Source: Symsagittifera roscoffensis (lineage: Eukaryota > Xenacoelomorpha > Acoela > Convolutidae). From it: a stretch of DNA of 64,000 nucleotides. Both the position numbers and the translations under genes were made by a program. The stretch covers positions 20,511,789 through 20,575,788 of the forward strand of contig NC_087062.1 in the NCBI RefSeq assembly GCF_963678635.1, given 5' to 3'. Positions 35,903-48,844 of the stretch are shown piece after piece. The notes under the pieces were generated by a model that saw only the letters and a program-made list of their open reading frames with translations, did no database searches and was not told where the DNA came from. Position 1 is the stretch's first letter; each line of letters begins with the position of its first letter.

Positions 35903-38900
35903 TCATCGAACAGAATTTACAAAATTTATGAAAATAATTTTTATCTGATACGAACTGCAAACTCTGCTGTGCTTCCTTATAGGCTTTTTGGCATACTCGT
36001 ACAACCACGCAGTCATGTTGGCTGAGTACCATGGAATTAGTCGTCTTCTGGCCCATATCGTCTTTGCTTCCATCGGAATGTTCAAGATTTTGCACATTGT
36101 ATCAAAAAGATCCAAATCTTTTAGACAATCGAGTTTTTCGAGCTGATCTCTGGTCGGTGCTTCCTGTCGATTGTTCTCCTTAACATGAGTCAACAGCCAT
36201 CTAATTGCCATCATAACTCCAAGTATCACTATTGTAATTGACGGTAATGTGTCTGGTAATCCCATGGAGAATAGCTCTCCAGAGTCACAGATCAACACCA
36301 GGTTACTTCACCAAGGATACCACCATGATTGTAGCAAACAAGGGCATGGGAACTCGTCATGTGTCAACAAGATGCTTCTCCAATTTCGTTTCCAGCAGTG
36401 GTTTCACTTCCATTATCACTCAGTGGATTTTCTCACTATCGTCTACTCCATTGTAATCCGTTGCTGTTGATCTTTTTTGCTTCTGTCTTTTAAAATCGCC
36501 AATGTTCCCACTAGCATATCCCATGAACCCATTTCCAAGTATAGATTCTCGTTCGTCTCTGGTTCTTTCTCGAACAGCGGCGAACATCTTGCAGAGTAAT
36601 TCGTAAGATTTCTTCTACATTCTCTCATGTCTCACTTTTTTTGGCACTCAGAAAGCTTGATCCACTATCGTACTCGTGCTTTTTACGTCCACTGCCACAA
36701 AGTAATCTGGATATCGGCTTTTGCACATTGGAGCTATCGTCGAGCTTAATACATATCTAGCTCCAGACGGTCTGCGATGAGTTTCACTCTGCCTGATGTT
36801 TATCTCCATTTCTATCGATTCTCTTCTTTTTCCGATATGCTTCTGTTCAGTTTGTAACACTACCGAAAACACTTCGACAAGAAGGCCGTGACCATCTCAT
36901 GTTTTTGTTCGAGATTTAATAATAACTCTAACGAACCTAACATGCTGTAGATTCCTAGCGCAGTCACTAAATTATTTTCAGTTGATCTATGATACTTTGC
37001 GTTGTATGTCAGTCGTTTATGCTGTCTCGCCAGTGATTTTACGCAGTCAAGACCTCCAGACATATGACTTTCTAGTCCACAGATTTTCGCCAGACAGTTA
37101 CCAGGTTTGACCCAGTCTTCTGATCGTCAGCCAGGCAAGTCCACACTGTTCTCCCGGTTGCTCCTAGAGGCTGTAGTCATCAAGTGGTATATGATATTGA
37201 GGTCGCGCAAATTGCAATCTGCTTTCAATTCTCTCTGTACATCCTGCGTCGCTCGCAATATTGAATCATTGTTTGGACTCAGGCACCAGCTTCATTAACT
37301 CCCACACTGCGATCAAGCTTGTCGTCAGTAACTCATTTGAAAAACCCAATCCAAACTTCACTCTGTTGTCAAATTTTGGTATGGAAGGTGCAGTCACCTT
37401 TTCTTCCAATACAAGTCCCATTTTGACTTGCTGACTGACAATACTTCTTATTGTTGATATTCCTGACAACCAGCATATCAAAAACACAGCTTGTTCATAG
37501 TCGAAGTAACAATCACTTATGTCCTCATTGATGAAAGGATTGTCGGCCATTCCAACAATTCTCGACACATAGTGGTATGTCTTGTTTCTGATCCGACTAC
37601 AGTAATCACTTTTCTTACAATTCAAGTCCCAGTTTGACTTGCTGACTGACAATACTTCTTATTTTTGATATTCTTGACTTGGCTTGAGTGGCTTGCTCTT
37701 ATGCTTTCAGTGGCTTGCTCTGATGAAGATCCCACAGCGCCTGAATATCCCAAGGTCTTCGCCAGTTCACTGCCTTCTCTCAGCATTTTTGCACAGGTAT
37801 TCAGCGCTGGTACCGATATTTGCTCCAACATGAACCGGACGAAACGGAGAGCGTCTCTCAGTTTCGCACACACTGCTGTCGCTCCTTCATTGATCATAAA
37901 CTCTCTCAGACTCGTCATTAAGAGCACCTTCTCTTCTTTCGACCTTTTCCTCTCTTCCAAATCGTGTTCTCCCATCGTCATTCCCGTCATACACCAAGCA
38001 AGACAGAAGTGCAGCTCAGTTCTTACGTATGGTATTGCTATCAGAGCATGTATCTTTGGATTAGTTCGCATTTATTCTTCGAAATGGCGTAATAACACTG
38101 CCCTTCACGGCAAACTCACCAATTAATCTACGTTTCCGTGTGCATTTCTGCTTCCTCGTCTTCTGCCTTCTGCTTCATCGTTGTGCCCTGGATCATTTCT
38201 TCTAGTTAGCATTCCATGGCTATTTTATTTTGTAGAGCGATTACGTGTTCCCTAGCTGAGTTCCTGTATTCCATCATATCCATATATCCACTGGCGGACT
38301 CGTCTATCAAGACTGTGTTCGATACTGTCAATCGGTTGTGCTCCACTGGGGTCAGGTGTCCTAAGACGCTTCCAATTGCGTGTGATTCATGCATGATAGT
38401 TTAAAATCCCGGGGGGTACTCTCACCACCATGAGTAAATCCACTTCTAGCGTGGCTCCAGTAAGAGTGGTTTCATAGCTGGCTGACCTTAATACTGCCTT
38501 GAGGATGGGTGGAACCATCGCTACATCGGTCATCGTTTTTGATGTGCCAGGCAGTCTGTCATCGCCTTGCCCCATAACAATGACATCTTCAACTCTCTTT
38601 CGTTTAGCTGAGTTGACAATTTTCGTTGTTGGTTCAGAGTCCACCTTTGTCTTTCCAGTTTTTCTTAATATTACTTTACCGCCCAATTTCATCTTCATAT
38701 CGTTGATCTCATCAATCACTCTCTTGGATCGCATTGACTCTTTTCGAGTTCTGGACAGATACACCAATGCTTCGTTGCTTTTGTGACGCGTCATCTTGAT
38801 CGAAGAGTTTGCCCCATTTTCATCGGAGGCCGAATCAATTAGCATTTCGTTCATACTGCATTCGCATTCGTCCAATTTGTCAAGGATTTCCCGCATCAGT

Positions 38901-41225
38901 TATCTGTTCAGACCTGTTTTCAACATCGACAGGGTCCCATTGTTTTGCGTTACTGTCCAGACCTCTTTCATAAAAGCAACTCTGTCCATACAACAGTCCG
39001 TTCTGTTTTCATGATCTCGGTGGTGAAATGGCCACTCTTCTTCTGGCAGGGTTCCCAAGAAAGGTTCTGTTTTTCTCCTGCGCGGAGACTCCGTTAAGGT
39101 ATCTTTGTAGTAGTTTCAATCTTCCCAGCAGAGCAACTCTCCGCGAAGTACTGGGCTGCATTCATAAAGGCTGAGGGAGGCTCCAGCATAGAAATTTCAT
39201 GTTCCGCTGGTTCAGTCGTCCCTGCCAACGTTTCTCTTCCTTCTTCGTCTTCGTCCAAGACTTTGAAAACCAGGCTAGACGAATCACCTGTTGAGGTTTT
39301 ACTGCCGTCCCTTCCCGCTCGGTCGGGATCCTGCTCCATTGGTTCTTTCGGTTGACGGCCTTTTTTCTCAACATCGTCTCGCTCTTCATTCTTCCCTGAC
39401 CCTGAAGGTCCTTGCTCATCGTTCATTGTTTCGACTGAAAGCTTGGGCATGATTAGCTTACCTGCTAAACCGGTCTTCACGTTCTCCGTGTTTTATCACA
39501 ACTTCTTTACAACCGAAGGGGGCTCGAGCAGTCCTAGATAGCAGTTTCACAGTTATTGCCAATTTTGACCATACATTCATGACTATCAGCGCAGCTTCCA
39601 GCAAATCTGCTGTGCCACTCATTGTAGTTGGCGCCAGGTTCAACTTGGCCCATTCTTTCTCGAATCTTCCAGGCTTCGGAATGGATGAATTGCTCATCCT
39701 TCTCCTCGTCGACTCGTCCACGTATGCAAACTGCGTAAACTGCAGCACGGCAACAATTCTGCTTATGAAGCACGGGTCCATTGATTCAGAATACTTTGCC
39801 ATCCTTCTTTTGTTGGTCTCAAATGCTCTCAATCTGGAAATGTGTACTACGGAGTCTGCTCCGAGCAAAATCCTACGAATTAAGGGAAATTCGGGTTTTC
39901 TACTGGTAGTTTTTCATAATCGCCCCAGTCTTCTGTTTCTTTCCTCTTTTTTTGGTATGAGGCTATTAGTCGAGAATTTTTTTTTATTTTGCCATTCGTT
40001 TTGTTCTATGGTCTCACTTTTGCTGAAAGGTCTACGAATTCCGCTGATTTTTCCCCGTCGTTTTCCGCTAAACTCAATTCTCTCAGTAAGTAAGCGTGGA
40101 TCTTCGTGATAATCGGTTGGCCCCGCTCGAAAGGGTCCATGCCCCAATGCTGCTATTCGAGGAGTCAAGTGCAACCACTTGATTGCCTCCGGTTTCGTTC
40201 GCAAAACCATAGCCCTTAAGTGATCTTTCGTTTCATTGGCATTCTGCCTCTTTGTCTTTTCTTCTTCATCGACATCCATTCCTCTGACCCACAGGTCATT
40301 AGACGCCCCCACTATCACTTGACGATCATCATCGGTTTCTGACTTCATATTGAGCTGTCTGCTGAAATTGGACAGTTCCAATCCCAACACTGGGATGTGA
40401 AATGAATGACTTTTCAATCCTCTCATGGAGTGTGATATATCTGACCATACTGCAAGCAATTCTGCTCGAAGAGGTCTCAGATTCCTCGACTTTACTTCGG
40501 GATTTGGGGCAGGTATGATCACATCAAATTTTACTTCTGAGAGGAAAACTATCCTTACATACATAAATTTCAAACGGTCCGCGAGGTGTGCATACACTGG
40601 GGATAACACGAATACTGGCTTCGGGGTTATCTTCTGGAATGCGCCTTCTTTCAGCACTTCCATAATTTCACCTATGGACTCCAGAAAATCTTTGATTGAT
40701 GACCTTACCGCAGCTTCTGCCGTTTCTGGCTCTCTGAGTCTGCTCAGGAAACCTCTGCTGTGCAAGTGATCATGATGCCGGCAAAAACTATCGTTATTGG
40801 ATTCATTTCAGTTTTTCGTTGATCCCAATTTGCCATTGATATGGATTGCATCCAATCCAGGTCGGTTCCCGTCAACATTATCACATCGGTCCAAAACGAG
40901 GACTTGGACCGAGCTCGCATTCACTAGTATTTTTTGCCTTTCTCATCCCTGCTTTGCCGTAGGCAGCGAAGATGGTCCTCATCTATTCTGAATCCTTATT
41001 CACCATATCGTTCTGCATCATCTTCTTGCATTACTTGTTTCGGATACGCTATCTCCGTCACATGAGCTGGAAGCGCTCGCACCCATTTAAACATCTTCAC
41101 ATGTTGCCCTGTTGGTGCGCTTCTTGTCAAGAATCTTCCAGGTCTCTCTTTTTTTGTTTCCTCGCTGTGGTATTTCTTACATCTTGCAATGGTCTGGCCT
41201 TCACCGGTCCCATCGTGTTGTTTGA

Positions 41226-41228
<3 letters not shown>
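35903..41228 (-). pseudogene. 3' half of the giant retroelement polyprotein, minus-strand copy
   Basis: Successive fragments match the plus-strand copy at 57070-61950 in order. They start with the GPVNARPLQDV region at 41228-41165, then FAGI-type and HSRGFLSRLR sequence (40765-39914), 39868-39458, 39480-39094, 38896-38387, 38394-38206, 38071-37266 and 37063-36860. The copy continues about 1 kb beyond the plus copy, whose end is lost. The final 131-codon piece (36298-35903) has a hydrophobic helix (ITIVILGVMMAIRWLL, residues about 21-36) followed by a charged tail, so the polyprotein ends in or near a membrane anchor. Stops and frameshifts are many. The two copies differ by roughly a third of residues in good blocks, so they are different subfamilies. 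The function is unknown. Confidence 0.7.
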
Positions 41229-42014
<786 letters not shown>

Positions 42015-42214
42015 NNNNNNNNNNNNNNNNNNNNNNNNNNNNNNNNNNNNNNNNNNNNNNNNNNNNNNNNNNNNNNNNNNNNNNNNNNNNNNNNNNNNNN
42101 NNNNNNNNNNNNNNNNNNNNNNNNNNNNNNNNNNNNNNNNNNNNNNNNNNNNNNNNNNNNNNNNNNNNNNNNNNNNNNNNNNNNNNNNNNNNNNNNNNNN
42201 NNNNNNNNNNNNNN
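42015..42214. other. Assembly gap of exactly 200 N
   Basis: A round-number N run inside the microsatellite, most likely a scaffold gap of arbitrary size. Order and orientation across it depend on scaffolding and not on sequence. Confidence 0.98.
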
Positions 42215-42258
42215 TATCTATCTTTCTATCTATCTATATCTATCTCTATGTATTTATC

Positions 42259-42303
<45 letters not shown>
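42215..42303. repeat. (TATC)n microsatellite, right part
   Basis: Continuation of the tetranucleotide repeat after the gap, with more interruptions. Confidence 0.95.
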
Positions 42304-42568
42304 ACTTTATTTAAATCTATATTTATACTTTATTTAAATCTATATCTATACTATATTTAAATCTATAACTATACTATATTTAAATCTATATCTCTACTAT
42401 ATTTAAATCTATATCTATACTATATTTCAATCTATATCTATACTATATTTAAATCTATATCTATACTATATTTAAATCTATATCTATACTATATTTAAAT
42501 TTATATCTATACTATATTTGAATCTATATCTATACTATATTTGAATCTATATCTATACTATATTTAAA
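42304..42568. repeat. Minisatellite, 23-bp unit, about 11 copies
   Basis: The unit is taaatctatatctatactatatt with few variants, and it probably grew from the adjacent TATC repeat. Confidence 0.9.
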
Positions 42569-42964
42569 TGCTAGTGACAGCTATCTCCCATGTTTAAGCA
42601 TAATATTTTCGCATGTTTAACGAATTTTTTTTTTCATGTTTAAGCTATATCATATTTCTGCAATGCCTAAGAAAAACTTTCAATTAGTTTTCCGCAAGGT
42701 CGTTAATTTTTCAGAAAATTTTTTCGAGGCCAAATTAGGTCTCTGTCTGTCTGTATACCTGCTTTTTTCAAATTAATTTGAATATGTCTGCGTACCCGTC
42801 TCCTAATTTTTCAAACTTTCATCTATCAAATCTTTTATCTATTAAATAATTAAATGCGGGCTTCACTATGTTAAAGCTTTTTCTACGTAATTTTTTTGCA
42901 TGTTTAACAAAAGATTTTTTTCAAGGTTTAAGCTATATTGTATATTGCAATGGTTGAGGTTTTT
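42569..42964. other. No gene; AT-rich flank
   Basis: Contains several copies of catgtttaa-type phrases (42590-42650, 42900-42935). No gene seen. Confidence 0.4.
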
Positions 42965-43395
42965 TGACATTCGACCAGAATCGACCAAAATGCAGATCCA
43001 GCAGATTCGAGTTTTTAGCAGCGAACCTTCCGAATTGGCGATTTTGAAGGAATAAGAGCGTTATTGGAACGATTGGCCAAACGGTGAAGGCTAGAATATT
43101 CTGGTGTTTCAAATTTTTAAAAATTCGAAGTTTGACGTCATATTTCTGAGAAACTTCAGAAACGGCCATTTTGGCAGAAAAACTGGAAGAAAAACACAAC
43201 AACCTTAGTTGCGATAGCGTTAACAACGGAGATTGTGATTGAAAAACCACAACAAATTGCAGAAGTAGCAGAGACCGCTCCGAGTTGCAAGTATTGTGTC
43301 GCTACAATAGTTGCAAGGCCGTTGCGAACAACGGCGAAGGGTGGAAAACCAGCCTTCCGGAAGGAGAATAAGAGCCTTATTTCCCCGGATTCGAG

Positions 43396-46057
43396 AATCC
43401 GGAGGGGTCTCGGGACTGGAATTTTTATTCACTTATATAAACTTTTAGCTTCCCTGTCATGTCCTGAGTTGAATTCAGTTACCATCTGAATTCATTTTAC
43501 TAGGATGAGAAGCTAGGAGTTGGGGGAAAGGGTTGATCCATCTTCGATGGAGATGATGATTTTTATCTATGAACAAAAACAATAATAATTCAATAAGTAG
43601 TAGTAGCCCTGATTTTAGGAATGAACTCGTGGTCTGGGGATACTGAGACCCAGCCATGAGCTCACTATTTTTGCATGTAACCTAGTTAATTTGAGTGTTT
43701 TGACCGAAGCCGAAAGCAGTAACGTTTTTGTCGACCCGATGTTAGAAAGACCACCGAAAGTACTGGCTTGTTAGAGACGGTGAAAAGCATGTAAAACTCT
43801 GTTTAGACGTTGGCCAGTCGTCTTAGGACTTAGTTTTTTTTTGCGTAGATATGTATCTTCCAGGCGAATGTTACATAGATGTTTTTATGGCGCTCCTGGG
43901 TGTTATTCTTTTTAACATCATGACCGGCAGAACCGTTAACGAGCACTCCGCGCCGAGCGGATGCTCACATTAACGCCCTTAATAGGCCTAAACCGCCGGG
44001 GCGGAAGGAAAATTCGGAACGCGGAAGCCTTCCGGATTACCGTGAATAGCTTTTTAACCTAGTTAAGACCGAAAATTCACGAATCAGGAAGGGTGGGGGG
44101 ATCGGCCATACCCTCGTTCCCTGAGAGGTTTGTGACCAAAAACACTTAACGATATATATATAAAACCAAACAAAAAGTGGTATAGTATCCAAGAAAAACA
44201 AAAAACATAAAAAATAACAGAAAAAACCAAAACAGTAAAAAAAAATAAAAAATCAGTAGAAATCATCCCCCCAGACAAGATGTGATCCGACCCTCCCGTT
44301 TGTTGTTGATAGATATGTTGTTGTTACAGGCAATTATATCAGTCAGGATTGTTACGATCAATTTTGTAGCTTGTTTGTGAGGCTTGTACTGTAGGGTTAT
44401 TTGAGCATTTAAGCACGTTAATGATAAATTGCGCTCAATCCGGAAGGGTCAGCTGATTTGCGCTCAATTCGGAAGGGTCTTGGGAGAAGACTGATCCGGC
44501 AGGCAGTACAAGGAGCAACAAGAAGGGGCTCAACTACAACAACAATCGACTGTTGGGTATCGTTAACAAGTTTTGTATCCCTTTTGGTACAAAAATTAAG
44601 ATAGTAATCTGTGGGGGGCTCGACAGTGCTGCACTGCAGTGACCCTTCACCGAACTGCGATTATCCGAGTTAAGCACCTTAATTCGGATATTGAACAAAC
44701 CTGGAGGGGTATAGTATTACTAATATTATTACTTATATAGCCTATATTAATACTCCTATACCGTTTTTCAGTGAAAAACACAGAAAGCAGACCGGTTTTA
44801 GGGTCAAAATAGCGATATTTGATCCCCCCAACAAATCGCGGTTTTTGAAATATCGATATTTTTTGAAACGGAAAAAAGCGCTAAATTAGTGTGCTACATC
44901 GTAATTGCACTACCATAATAGATAGAACCGGTTAAGTTTAGTTCGGAAGTGGTTGGAACTATTTTGGAACCAAAAAACTGAATTTTCGTGATTTTTGAGA
45001 AAACGAAACACAATAAATTCAGAAAATTTTTTGAAATCTTTGAGTTAGAACAGTAAAAATAGTTGTTCGGACAACGTCCACTAGTGAAACTACGAGTTTT
45101 AAAACCCGCTACCCGAACGCCTTCCGGGTTGCAGAGAAATCGAACTTAACGTGTTTTATTTAGTGGATTCATCAATCCGGAGGGGTCTAGGTAGCATAGT
45201 TTTTCGCAAATTTTATCAACTAAAGCGTTTTATATCGGGTCTTTTACATTGAACTAGAAGAGTATAGGTCTTCTGAGCTCGGATCAATAATTTTTTGGTA
45301 GAAAAGAACAGAATTGCGGAAAAAGTTAGGCGGAACCTATAAGAGATAAATTTTTGTGACTTTAGAAAAAAGACGTTCTGGTTAATAACTTTGGAACTAC
45401 TGGTTATATCCAGTTGATCTTGGTACCAATAGATCAGAAATTACCTGAGCTTACTGATAGGGACAAAAGTTTTTCGAAAAAGTAAGCGTGAAAGGTTTTT
45501 GAGATTGTTTTTAGCAAATTCACCAATTTGGGAGGGTAGACCCTTCACGTTTTATAATTTTTTTTTAGAAAAGCCCTAACACCCCTACCAAAAGGTAACA
45601 GCGGTTGAATAGAGTAACTTTAGGCTGTTCTAGACAAAAAGGTAGGCTAAAGGCACAAGAAAACCTTAATCGAGCCGAAGTTAGGCTAGCGATAAGACCC
45701 TTCACCGTTAGCGTGAATTGTCAAATAAGAGGCTTAACTTCAATCCGGAAGGGTCTAGGAAAGCATAACATACCGTTCCTAGTTAACTGAAAAAGCAAAA
45801 TAGCATCGGAGAACGTATCCGGAGGGGTATAGGTTGAAAGAAGGAAACCTCCGAAAAGCTACTTTTACAAAACCAGAGGGCTCCGAATCCGGAGGGGTCT
45901 TATATTTGCTAACTCAGAGGGGTCCGAATCCGGAGGGGTCTTATATTTGCTAACTCAGAGGGGTCCCAATCCAGAGGGGTCTTATATTTGCTAATTGAGA
46001 GGGGTCCCAATTTTGCCAATCCGGAAGGGTCCTATTTTTGCCAATCCGGAGGGGTAT
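43396..46057 (+). promoter_or_regulatory. Array of a repeated AATCCGGAGGGGTCT motif
   Basis: Full or near-full copies lie at 43396-43410, 44437-44450, 44466-44480, 45174-45188, 45742-45756, 45816-45830, 45886-45900, 45927-45941, 45968-45982, 46018-46031 and 46043-46057. Inverted or partial forms occur near 44026, 44641, 45110 and 45700. The three starting at 45886, 45927 and 45968 are an exact 41-bp tandem. The location before the TATA box suggests enhancer-type sites. Binding of packaging or host factors is equally possible. Confidence 0.6.
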
Positions 46058-46680
46058 TATTTTGTTAAAGGACTTAGGTAAACGGAAGAAAGACTACAGT
46101 GAGAGGTGTTAGGTTATTAGCAGACAGGCTAGGAATCAGTGACTGCACTGGTAACTTGCCTTTCAATAAAACCAGACCAAAACAAAACAGGTCCGAACTC
46201 GGATATTCGCGACACTAAGTCTAAACTAAAAAGAGCGTAATTCATTGGTGTGGATTGAAACCCAATACGTGTTTTTTTTTGAAAAGTGACTGCCCTAAGG
46301 ATTTTAGTAGGTCTAGCTCGGGCAGTCTGAAGGCAGATAGGTAACCTAGTACTCGGTGGGTGCAATAGACGCCCACTTGAGAAAATTACTGCCTTGAAAG
46401 TTTTGTCTGTTTGGTGCAGCACCAAGCAGGGAAAGCTTTTTCTTTAAAAAACAAGTTCGACTATTGTACTGCAACCGACTAAAGGTAAAACACACATACG
46501 TTTTTTTTATAGAGGTATTCATATGCTGTCATTATATATATTTTTTTTGTTTCTGATTTTAAATCATTATAATTTGTGCTTGATTAGGTAGTGAGTACAG
46601 TATCTTTTAAATTGACTGATATCATCATATTGTGCTAGTTCTCAAATCTTACGACCGATAATCAGTTAGTGTGAATAAAT

Positions 46681-46690
46681 TATATAAAAG
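46681..46690 (+). promoter_or_regulatory. TATA box of the retroelement
   Basis: TATATAAAAG lies 152 bases upstream of the first Gag ATG (46842). Transcription would be expected to start near 46711, in gggattcgtgg. Confidence 0.55.
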
Positions 46691-46841
46691 CTGTACTCTG
46701 ATAACATACAGGGATTCGTGGTCACTATTTAATAGAATCTTGTGAAATTTATTGTGTTGTGTCGTTATTATTGATAGTTAAACTATAAAGTCACTAGCAA
46801 TCGAATTGAGTGTATAGGCATTAAGAAGTGACAAATTGAGA

Positions 46842-48844
46842 ATGAGTCTAGACAAGTCAAGGATACCTAAACGAGGTAATAGCTCTAGGAAATTTATACC
46901 TAAAAAGCAAAAAAAAAACAATGACCGACCCTTTTGTGGATCGGATCAAACGAGCCCGGACCGACAAAGGGGAGACGGTTTCAGGCAGAATGGTTGAAAT
47001 GAGGGGTCAGAAGACCTCAGAAGAGAGAAAAGAAATGTTGGAAGTGGAGGTCAATACAGACCAGGACATGAATGACAACCAGGAAGTACATGGACTGGAA
47101 GGGAGAGGCAGAAGGCTGGCGAGTCAATCTACTCCGGTAGAACAAGGCCATGATTTTGCCACTTCCACTGGGACATTGGATCGAGAGGAGATCTCGGAAC
47201 TCTCCGACATTTCAACTGGAATTAGGAAACATCATTCCATTCACCGTGGGAGTGAGCACAGGAAATGAAGGTGAATCCCAGGAGGAGGAAGAGGACGAAG
47301 AAGAGCAAGTGGACTTTGGTTCTCAAGTCAGCCTCAATAGTTCGACCCAGGAGAATGAGGCATACGTCGAAAGAGAGACTGGAACCATGGACAAATTTGG
47401 TGTGGTGAGAACAATAAACAAAGAGATAAACACACCGGGCCAGTCGAGAGGCTTCGCGATTATGACAATTTCAGAGCCGCAAACTGGGGAGAGTGGAAAT
47501 AGAGGGCTAGGCAACGCATTGGCGAATCCTGAGGTGGATAATGAAAAGACGTCGAGGCAGAGAGTCAAGGCCCGAATCTCGACCAGCACGAAGCTACCTG
47601 GGACCGACAGGGTTACACCGCCACTAGTGACGCCACTCGTGGATAACGGGGCAGCACTAGAAGAAGCCTTGAACAACATAGTGGACAGTTTAGGAGAACA
47701 AAATGAACAGATGTCCATAAGAATGAGTGAACTAGAAAAAGCAGTTCACATTGACAGAGAAAGTCTGCGGGAAGAAATAAACCGCAATAGACAAGAAGTT
47801 GGTAGGAGCGAAAAACGCTTGAAAGAAAGAACGGACGAGCACATGGCGAAGAAGTTGTCGCGAACGACAAGAGAAGCGGAACAGAGAGAGTTACGCTTAA
47901 GAAACTACATGGAGAAGTTAAGAATTCAGCAAGAGCAGTCTCTTGGGACTCTTGACACAAAGATAGACGCGATGATGGAGAGGCGAACTCAGGCTATTAT
48001 GGATAAGTTGGACGGTCTACTAGGCAGCAAGAGTGGACCAAAAGAAGGGGAACCGAACTCGGGAGGTCCCAGCAGGGAGCCGAAGGTGAACTTCAATGAC
48101 CATCAAAGGAGGAGGACATATGGATCCACTAGAGGTAGGGGCAGTTCATCAGGCTATGCCACAAGGGGTAATAGAACATGGGGCCCGGACAGTAGAGCAA
48201 GTTCAACGGGGAACAGACAGACCTCTAATGAACGACCAACGCAAGGCACACATGCGACTGGGAGAAGTGATTCCGGTAACAGAGGACATGCGAGCCCGGG
48301 GAGGAGTCATGTGGGCCAAGGGGGAAACACTCACGGCGATTCGGGTTGCAGGGATGCAACGAATACAGAGCCTTCGACAAGGTGTGAGGACACTCAGGCG
48401 GGACACTCAAGGGATGCTACAGCAATGGCCACAGCCTTTGAACACCTAAACAGGTCTTTGAAGACATTCCTTACACGGTTATCCAGAATCAATGAACGCA
48501 GTGAGAAGTCCAGAAGAGTCTTTAAGAAACCAAGATGCTATAAAGACGAATCTGATGGCTGTATTGATACCTGGATAGAGGTAATGAAACTGCATTTCGA
48601 GGAAGAGGACTTGTCGGAGAGACAGGAATGCAGTGCGCTCACCAGTAACTTGGAAGGGACAGCCCTGAACTGTGTCATGGCGAAGAAGCAATATCAGCGT
48701 GACACAGCCGAGAAAATCTTCGAAATCTTGTTAAACCGTTTTGAATCAGGGGTGCAGGGGCACCAAGCGATGATGCACTTCGAGAAACGGAGGCAACGAA
48801 AAGATGAAACGATAGACAAGTTTCTCGATGACTTGGAATGCTGA
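46842..48844 (+). pseudogene. Gag, N-terminal and capsid-like part, frameshifted
   Basis: The first ATG is at 46842 (MSLDKSRIPKRG). The frame changes at a ten-A run (46910-46919) and again near 47240, after which a long frame runs to 48842. It encodes an acidic segment (Q-E-E-E-E-D-E-E-E, near 47280), a long coiled coil (about 47640-48010), an Arg/Gly-rich stretch (48100-48200), and a capsid-like retrotransposon Gag domain from about 48520 (DTWIEVMKLHFEEEDLSE, later FEKRRQRKDETIDKFLDDL). The domain continues in the next frame after 48836. In the family this protein forms the virus-like particle. The ORF's apparent start at 47150 is an out-of-frame overlap and not a real start. Confidence 0.75.

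Larger units (their letters stand above)
42965..46720 (+). repeat. 5' LTR / leader of the retroelement (boundaries uncertain)
   Basis: The left limit is set by homology to the 3' LTR-like fragment of the minus copy, starting TGACATTCGACCAG. The right limit is set loosely, just after the TATA box at 46681 and the expected transcription start near 46711. A convincing primer-binding site was not found; TGGTCACTA at about 46720 is a weak candidate. If this is all LTR, it is unusually long at about 3.7 kb. Alternatively the LTR is shorter and the rest is an untranslated leader. No tRNA or gene is seen inside; ORFs such as 43235-43489 lack support. Confidence 0.45.

Noticed and set aside
43506-43535. 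LTR start at TGAGAAGC with an adjacent purine tract
   Set aside because: Homology to the minus copy extends about 540 bases further left, so this conserved tract is internal to the repeat unless the boundary is redefined.
47323-47960. Minus-strand ORFs opposite gag
   Set aside because: Shadow frames of the Gag coding region; no independent motif.
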